In this document: positions 57,529 through 64,000 of the stretch, piece by piece
Layout: every line of letters begins with the position of its first letter
Numbering within the stretch: the stretch's first letter is position 1
From: Lolium rigidum
Lineage: Eukaryota > Streptophyta > Magnoliopsida > Poales > Poaceae
Reading direction: 5' to 3'
Assembly (NCBI RefSeq): GCF_022539505.1
Contig: NC_061508.1
Coordinates: 64,861,754 to 64,925,753, forward strand
Length of the DNA stretch: 64,000 nucleotides
Translations under genes and position numbers: made by a program
The notes under the pieces: model-generated
Databases searched by the model: none
Told to the model about the DNA's origin: nothing
The model's input: the letters and a program-made list of their open reading frames with translations, nothing else

Positions 57529-58502
57529 CACTAGTAGGGAAACGCTTATAGGTGGAGCTTAGTTCTGTGGCGCACCACTAAAAATGCGCCACAGAAAGTT
57601 ATTTTGTGGCGCACCAGGCACGGTGCGCCACAGAAATAGCTTAATTTTGTGGCGCACAAGGGAACCATGCGCTACAAAAACTTGGTGGGGCCCACACCCT
57701 GTCACGCCGAATCATTGGTTTTACTTTTTCTATGGCGCACAACACTTGGTGCGCCACAGAAATAACGTATTCTGTGGCGCACTAGCCTCGGTGCGCCACA
57801 GAAATAACGTGTTCTGTGGCGCACTGGCGCGGGTGCGCCACAGATATAACTTCTCCTATATCATGTCGTACCCCTCCCTCGCCCGTACCACTCTCTCCCC
57901 TCCCCCTACTGCCGCGCGCCGCCGCCTTCCATGGCGAGCGCTGCCGTCGCCGCCGCCGCCGCCGCCGCCTTCCTCCGCGAGGGCCGCATGCCGCCACGCT
58001 CCACTCATCCCCGCCACCAGCAGCACAAGCCGCTGCGGCGTCGAGGAGGAGGGGCCGGCGCGGCGTCAAGGTGGAGGAGCCGCCACCGCGTCAAGGTGGA
58101 GGAACCGCTGCGACCTCCACCCCTGCCGTCGTCGTCGCTGAGCTCCTCCACAACTGTCGTCGTCGTCGGTGAGCTTTCTCCCCTCCCCTCCCTCTTCCTC
58201 ACACTCATGCAGGGGCAAGGTATATGTAGAGGCAGGTGGGCACTTGGTCCCGGTTGGTAAGGAAAACCGGGACCAAAGGGTTTCGAGGCCTGACACGGCC
58301 TGCCACGCCCTGCTGCAGCCCCTTTAGTCCCGATTTGTATTACAAACCGGGACCAAAGGCCCCAAACGAATCGGGACCAGAGGGTGGGGTCACCCCGCGC
58401 CGAACGAATCGGGACCAATGCTCCCTACTGGTCCCAGCTCGTTATAAAACCGGGACTATTGCTTCCAGGGATGCTGAACAAAAGAAATGTTCTCTACTAG
58501 TG
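57529..58502 (+). mobile_element. CACTA element, 974 bp, ends of different character
   Basis: The left end CACTAGTAGGGAAACGC and the complement of the right end CACTAGTAGAGAACATTTC match as CACTA inverted termini. The left third carries TGTGGCGCAC...GTGCGCCACA hairpins (57570-57845). The right third carries GGTCCCGGTT...AACCGGGACC hairpins (58243-58460). Between them is GC-rich, Arg/Ala-coding-like sequence (57850-58240). The flanking trinucleotides (AGA left, CAG right) do not match, so this is not a simple insertion. Confidence 0.8.
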
Positions 58503-59146
58503 CAGGTTGTAGTGTTTTGGTTGTAGGCGACGGCCGTGTTGACGAAGATGTCGATGAAGACCATGTTGATGTAAATCTTGGCGATGTAGTACTCGGCGTA
58601 GACCGTGATGTAGTCATACAGCTTGGCCTAGTTGTTCATATCGATGTAGTCTGGGTTAATGTTGCAATGGAGTCGGGGCGGCGCGTGGATGATGTTGCTG
58701 CGCTGGCTCGTGAGAGACCCACGCATGTGTCGACGGCGTTGCGTGCGTTGTAGACGAGCGCCTGATGTAGAAGCTCCTGGTGCATGTACGTAATTAGCTT
58801 CAGATCACGCGCGTAAGACATTGCAGTGCTGCGCGTCCCGTGGCCGTAGTCACACGCACGGCTTGTACAGCTGTACTGGTTGGCGCTGAGGCAGATCTTG
58901 CCCGCCAGCTTCACCGGAGTAGTGCGTCGTCGTGGACACCGATGTTGCATATTTTCACCGAATTTTGAAGGTCGTGCTTTAGGAATTTATTTGGTTTATT
59001 GGATCTAATCTACGTACTCAAAATTAAAAGAATCGATCTGATCTTTGATCGAGACCGGGTGCCGCGCCCTCGAGGAGAGATCTCCCCGGAGGTGGCGCGA
59101 TGCGAAAGTGGTGGGAAAATCTAGGATCGACACCGTGAGGCTAATC
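58503..59146 (-). other. Internal part of a short-LTR element with an unrecognised frame
   Basis: Reading away from the LTR at 59159-59315, a non-coding leader is followed by an open frame starting at 58950 (MQHRCPRRRTTPVKLAGK). It has Cys/Tyr/Ser-rich sequence (QYSCTSRACDYGHG) and ARDLKLITYMHQELLHQALV, ending at 58636. I do not recognise it as gag or any gene family. It might be a captured gene piece. Confidence 0.4.
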
Positions 59147-59315
59147 GCTCTGATACCATGTAAAAAATATTAAAACCTTAGAATTGTGTGTTGTATTGTC
59201 ATAACCCTTTAAAGATATATATAGAGGTACAAAGGGGAGGTCGATTTGGAGTACAACATGGTACCAAATCCTAGTCTATCTCTGTCCTAATCCTAATATA
59301 CACTATAGTCTAACA
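59147..59315 (-). mobile_element. 157-bp LTR plus primer-binding site of a small LTR element
   Basis: On the minus strand the LTR runs from TGTTAGACTATAGTG (59315) to ATTTTTTACA (59159). It contains a TATATATA box and is followed at once by TGGTATCAGAGC (59158-59147), the Met-tRNA priming site. The LTR is much shorter than in autonomous Triticeae elements, like TRIM or some small copia LTRs. The partner LTR is missing. Confidence 0.8.
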
Positions 59316-60315
59316 CTAATGTCTCTATGCCCTCGAGAAAAGCAGATATGGAGGGACCTTGGTCTGGATTTGCAAACTCAGAAGGCTTGTGAGGTGGGGC
59401 TAGTGGGCCGAGCAGGTCAGGCAGAGTACTTGATACATTGTTATGCGATTCATGGGTGCCATCGTCCATGGTTGGTCATCTCACTTTATCAACCAATAGA
59501 GGCAAAAGTCTGTTTACAAATATGTAGGCTGTTCAATTATTGCTTGGCATGCAGCAGCTGAGGTCCGAAGACCACCTACACTCTTTATTTTTGCCATGAT
59601 AATTCTAGGCAACATAGTTTTATGGCAGAAGAGCCTAGTACTTATCTCGTTCAGAGTCTCCTAACATGTGGGAATAGTGAAGGAGGACCCTTATTCCTTT
59701 TGGGTGAATGGAGGTGTTTAGTCGCCAAACATCACCCCCAATTTTTGGTTGAGGTCTCTCCACGACCTAAATGGATGCGTCAAGATTATCGAGGCTGATC
59801 CAATACTTAATCGTACTCCTGAGTGTCAAAGTAAACTGACATTTGAAGGAAATGCGGGTTGAAGACTCTTGCACGCATTTACAAACAAAGGGCAAAGGCC
59901 GGGGTTGGGTTGGCTCTCCAAGCGATTGGTGGTCCAAACTCTACTTTGGATATATGGCCAGCCACTCAAACACGGATTCAGCTATAACATCTTAAATTTC
60001 GGACCCTTTGCAAACCGTTAATAGGCACACATGTTCTCATGAAAGAAAAGTAAAACGAAATAATAATACCACATAATTTTTTCCAATGCTTCCCATTTTT
60101 TATGAAGTTTTAAATATGAAGTGTTGATCACCATTGCCTTGTATATCTAGGTGCATAATATATAGTGACACCTTCCAAAGGTATGCAACTCCGTGACGAT
60201 AGATGTTTGTAGTACCTATGTAGGAGAGTCTATAAAATTGTTTTTTCTCGGATCCAACACAAGACTAAGCGCATGGGACTCTTAGCGATGGTCATGGACT
60301 CGTGGTATCCACATA
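59316..60315. other. Intergenic
   Basis: Mixed-composition DNA. The open frame at 59319-59561 has no recognisable features. Nothing further was identified. Confidence 0.5.
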
Positions 60316-60613
60316 CTCCCTCCATTCTCAAATAAGTGGACGTTAGCCTCAAACTTTATCCACAAAAGAGTGTACTTCTACCTTCCCAATGTACTTTAAA
60401 TTAGCAAAAATTACTTCTCTCTCGTCACACATAAATCAAACCTAATAATATTTAGCACATGTTATCTTGATTTTCTACATACCCTTAGCTTATTGGAGAT
60501 GATAGAATTAAAGAGGAGAGAGATGGTGATTTGCATCTTTCCAATCTAATTTTCTCTTCACTTGATACTCTGCCTTAAACCCCGCACATTCACTTATTCG
60601 TGGAGGGAGGGAG
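60316..60613. mobile_element. Stowaway-like MITE, 298 bp
   Basis: The ends CTCCCTCCATTCTCAAATAA and, from the right, CTCCCTCCCTCCACGAATAA are inverted. TA flanks both sides (60314-60315 and 60614-60615). Confidence 0.88.
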
Positions 60614-60681
60614 TAGAAGGGAGGGAGTAGAAGGTTAAACAACTTATGTTTACGAGAAATAATAGTGGACTTTAAGTATTA

Positions 60682-60953
60682 CTCCCTCCGTTCCTTTTTA
60701 TAGTGCCTATAGATTTTTGGCATTTGTTTCAGAATATAAGGTTGTAGCTTAGCTTTTTTTCAATTACCCCCCTCCCCGTTCAACTCCGAAATCGTTCAGC
60801 TCCCAATTTTTTTATGGTAAGTTAGTAAGATATGAATTTCCCAAATTTTACGTTGATCTCAAACCGTTCAGCTAGGGGTCTTGTGTAAAAAATACTCTTG
60901 CGCTAATTTCCGTGCCGAAAAACTATAGGCACTATAGAATGAAACAGAGGGAG
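60682..60953. mobile_element. Stowaway-like MITE, 272 bp
   Basis: The left end CTCCCTCCGTTCCTTTTTAT and the complement of the right end CTCCCTCTGTTTCATTCTAT share the inner block AGTGCCTATAG. TA is present at 60680-60681 and 60954-60955. Confidence 0.88.
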
Positions 60954-61396
60954 TATGTCTTAGTGGCTTCCTATCAAGTAGTGCTAGCATGCAGTCAAAT
61001 TTGAATCTGCATGCATATGCATGTGGCTTCCTCCAAAAAAAACAACAACATGTGGCTGGTTTACCGCGGCGGAGGTATGCATGCATGCATGTTGTTGTAG
61101 CTGCGGATGACTGATGACAAAATCTTCAAGTCAATCAACGAACTAGTATTAAACTTATATGGTCATGCGGTCTACCATGACTGGAACTACTTTCCATGAC
61201 TAGTTGGCGAGGGCAGCACCTTGCTAAGCCTCCGTGCGCCATCTCGTTGCACGTTTACCATTGAAAGGTGGCTGAAACGATGAGTCGTAGGAACGTTTTC
61301 ATGATCCTTTTGCTAGTCCTTGGTCGACGATGTTTTGAAAAAAATAAGATATAAGTCTAGTATTGCGTGTTTTGAATGTGTGTAGCTTCAGTACTA

Positions 61397-61440
61397 CTCC
61401 CTCCGATCCAAATTTGCGATGAGTAATTTGGATCGGAGAG
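61397..61440. mobile_element. Minimal Stowaway-like hairpin, 44 bp
   Basis: CTCCCTCCGATCCAAATT, a short loop, then AATTTGGATCGGAGAG, with TA on both sides. It is essentially two inverted ends and nothing else. Confidence 0.8.
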
Positions 61441-61442
61441 TA

Positions 61443-63180
61443 AAGTGACTTGGAGATGATGACCAAATGATTTAATATTTATCCAAAAGCTTTGGATTTA
61501 ATATAAATATGTTTAATTAGACTGATTATGAATAAATTTCATGTATTCAGACAATTTACTCCACCGTAATAATAATAAATACTCTCACCACAGTGAATAA
61601 CATCACTCATGCATTCACCTTAAGTAACATGCATTGTGTTGTGCTCCGTAGGTAGCCACCTAGCCCACTATGAATACCCGTGTCTTGCACCAAGGTCAAC
61701 TAAGGTTATCACCAGTTAAACCGAATCAATTGCCTCCACTTGTTAGAGCAGGGAAGAGGGAGATGCAATGAGCGATGCAAGATCTATGCATTGCATGCTA
61801 CCTAAAAACTGCACACAACAGAGAGAGAGGCAACCCCAACCACCTACAGTGGAGGATTGCCTCTCCGACCTCAAATGGTAGCAAGGATAGCAATGCCCTA
61901 TTAAAGTCGGATCTCAAAGGGATTACATGCCTCCAAAACCAATATGAGATGAAACCGCAAATGTTCCTGTTGGGTTGTGTCGTCGTAACAGGAAAGTTTC
62001 AATCTGCTGGTGCCTTGTGGTGCGCACGCAAACCTAGCGACACGCTTCACAGTCCACAGGGCTGGAGTGTAGTCCGACCTAGAAGATGACGAGAAAATAC
62101 CATTACTCAACATAGAATAAGAACTCCATAGATCCTTCAGGGCTGCAGGTAGACATGCCAGCGTAGATCAAATCTCTCAAACATCTAGTGAGAAGCTTGG
62201 ATCCACCCTTCCCGCAGACGATTGGGGATGTGACAGTTGCATGCGGAGATGAGGAGTTGGGACGAGGGAGGTTGCGGAGGACAGGTAGAAAGGGTTTTGG
62301 GACTCATGAGGGCACTACTGCGTTTAACCTGCAAGCAGATGAATAATTCTTGGCATGTTCTATTAGGAAAAATCCACGAATTCACCATGACAAACTAATG
62401 CAAATGAAATGTTGAAAGGAAAAATCTTGAAAACCATGTCAATGCCGAAGCCATTTCTATTACTGATATGGAAGGAGTAACTAGAATGTATCACAAAATA
62501 TACATGAATAAAGCCTCTTTCCAAAGTGTATCTACAATAACAGAAAATAGTTGTTAAATTTACATTTTTCATACCATTTCAGTATTAGGAATGCTATTAA
62601 TTATTTTCGGTGAACCGGAGGGAGTTATAAGTCAATTTGTTATTTTTCTCGACTTGTGATTATGTACACACTGGAAACTAAATGCACTAAACGAGACTCA
62701 CAGAGTCATGCAATTAGATCTAAAAAAAGTGTGCATGCAATTTTCTTGGTTCTATTATTATTATTATTAATAATTATAATATAACATGTAGGTCAAATCT
62801 GCATGTGGTTCTGCTACAGTGGCCGCACCATGCATGTTGCTGTAGCCAACGGATAGTAAGGGGGAGATGATCGAGGTCGTCCAGGACATAAATGTTCAAG
62901 TCAATCGACGAACAATTCAAATCGTTCGCCGTCATGCAGTCTTCACGGCCTAGAACCACTTGTCTCTCACCCACGATTCGGGGGATCGGCCTGTGGTAGC
63001 CTTATGACAATATTGGCTGTTCAGTGAACTCTACCACATATACTATCGATTCTTCTATGGGTAGAGTTTTTTTACTAGAAAATACACACTTTTCCACTTT
63101 ACTTGATTATTAGCACAAGCAGCAGCATGCACATAACACCATATGCATATGAAGTTATGAACCACAATTATGTTTTACTA
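61443..63180. other. Intergenic, AT-rich
   Basis: No gene is supported. A degenerate (ATT)n tract lies at ~62754-62780. Open frames at 61775-62113 and 62774-62974 lack features. Confidence 0.5.
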
Positions 63181-63422
63181 CCCCGTTTCTAATGAATAAG
63201 ACATATATTAAAAAGTTAAACTATTAAAGTTTGATCAAATTTATAAAAAAAGTCATAGTATGTATAATACAAAAAATAGCATGGTTAGATACATCATAAA
63301 ATACATTTTTATATGATATTTGTAAAATATTATAGTTGTTGATAGTTTTCTATAAAAAGTTTGTTTAAAATTTATTCAGCTTGACTTTTTGTAAAAATAC
63401 GTCCTATTCATCGAGAAGGAGG
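63181..63422. mobile_element. Stowaway-like MITE, ~242 bp
   Basis: The left end is CCCCGTTTCTAATGAATAAG and the complement of the right end is CCTCCTTCTCGATGAATAGG. The inner part is AT-rich with matching arms (AAGTTTGATCAAA region). TA precedes the left end; the right border is less exact. Confidence 0.7.
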
Positions 63423-63668
63423 AAATATTTGTTTAGTGCCCACACTATCTTGTTTTACCGTTTTCTACTGCGGAGCTGAAATGACCAAGACTGGCATTAC
63501 ATGAATGTAGCGTTGTAGCTGCGTGCGATGCGACAGTGTACTTTGGTGAAAAGAGTAATGATTTACTCCATGTATTACTGAGAATGATTAATCACACTAC
63601 AATGAATAATATCAGACGACGCACACATGCACCATGTCGTGCAGTTACAGTTAAAATTCAAACAAACG

Positions 63669-64000
63669 CTAGTTCAGGACATAACACTTCTTCCTTATCT
63701 CCCCTTCGGCCCCGGTGAGCACGCCAACGTTGCCCATCTTGATCATGGACTCGCCGAAGTCCTTGAAGAACTCGGCGTCGAACTTGCCCGTGGCGACACG
63801 CTGGACGTAGTCTCTGGTGGTGGCGTCGGTGAGGAGTGCGGCGTCAGAGCGGAAGAGGCCCCTGCGCTTTGCGACGTGGCCGTAGTAGCTGGTGTCGAAG
63901 GTCTTGTAGCTCCCCGGGTCCATCTCCGACAGCATGCTCCGGTCGTTCAAGCTCTTGCACTTGAGCCTCATCTTGTCAGCGTACTCGCTGTCCAGGGACG
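63669..64000 (-). CDS. Class III plant peroxidase, C-terminal part (rest outside window)
   Basis: Secreted heme peroxidases oxidise phenolics and shape cell walls and ROS levels. The minus-strand frame enters at 64000 in SLDSEYADKMRLKCKSL and runs to TAG at 63669-63671. Family blocks are LSEMDPGSYKTFDTSYYGHV (the Asp in TFD is near the distal calcium/disulfide region), KRRGLFRSDAALLTDATTRD, ESMIKMGNVGVLTGAEGEIR and the terminal Cys in KKCYVLN, which pairs in the last disulfide. The proximal His and the N-terminal half lie beyond the window. No break was seen in the 110 residues present. Sequence upstream of the stop shows no intron in this part. Confidence 0.94.
   Translation of the reverse strand, partial: SLDSEYADKMRLKCKSLNDRSMLSEMDPGSYKTFDTSYYGHVAKRRGLFRSDAALLTDATTRDYVQRVATGKFDAEFFKDFGESMIKMGNVGVLTGAEGEIRKKCYVLN

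Noticed and set aside
57526..58505. Simple CACTA insertion into the copia element
   Set aside because: The 3-bp flanks differ (AGA/CAG) and the copia frame does not continue on the far side.
59147..59161. Possible tRNA fragment (GCTCTGATACCA)
   Set aside because: It is the complement of a retroelement primer-binding site next to an LTR, not a tRNA gene; no cloverleaf is present.

Overview
This is nuclear DNA from a grass of the wheat/barley tribe (Triticeae). Four observations support that. A copia element at 52065-57528 has the LTR start and polyprotein of the BARE-1/WIS/Angela group. Several LTRs begin TGATACGTCTCC. Small Stowaway MITEs with CTCCCTCC ends and TA target duplications are scattered throughout. 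Nested retrotransposons and CACTA elements separate short clusters of intron-containing genes.

Layout. (1) 1-6045: the 3' end of a tRNA (guanine-N7) methyltransferase gene (+) converges on an EMB506-type chloroplast ankyrin-repeat gene (-). A complete PIF/Harbinger transposon with a decayed transposase lies behind the ankyrin gene. (2) 6046-13430: transposon debris with three solo LTRs whose target-site duplications are all readable, one nested in another, then a 512-bp sequence present three times in tandem. (3) 13563-27197: the gene core. It holds a DCC-family thiol-disulfide oxidoreductase (+), an apparently intact 14-exon DNA polymerase lambda (-), and a LIM-domain protein (-) with two plant-type LIM domains and an unusual repeat-built tail of about 1130 residues. 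Part of the polymerase exon 1 region is tandemly duplicated between the last two genes. (4) 27431-59315: a transposon jungle. It contains a truncated Ty3/Gypsy element (31913-36755), a coiled-coil gene fragment, two minus-strand Gypsy remnants (39036-44738 and 48443-51359) separated by other insertions and a 100-N gap, a CACTA TNP2 fragment, the truncated BARE-type copia element, a chimeric-looking CACTA element (57529-58502), and one LTR of a very short-LTR element. (5) 59316-64000: MITE-studded intergenic DNA ending in the 3' part of a class III peroxidase gene (-).

The host genes do not form an operon-like unit. They are ordinary eukaryotic genes for tRNA modification, plastid development, redox chemistry, DNA repair, probable actin binding (LIM) and cell-wall or ROS peroxidase activity. 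The best candidate for something undescribed is the LIM protein. Its last exon encodes a Lys/Pro/Ser/Glu-rich tail built from decapeptides, with seven evenly scattered basic-Trp motifs and a C-terminal array of five 45-residue units at an exact 135-bp period. Exon boundaries below were placed by eye from reading frame, GT/AG sites and family similarity; no alignment or database search was run.
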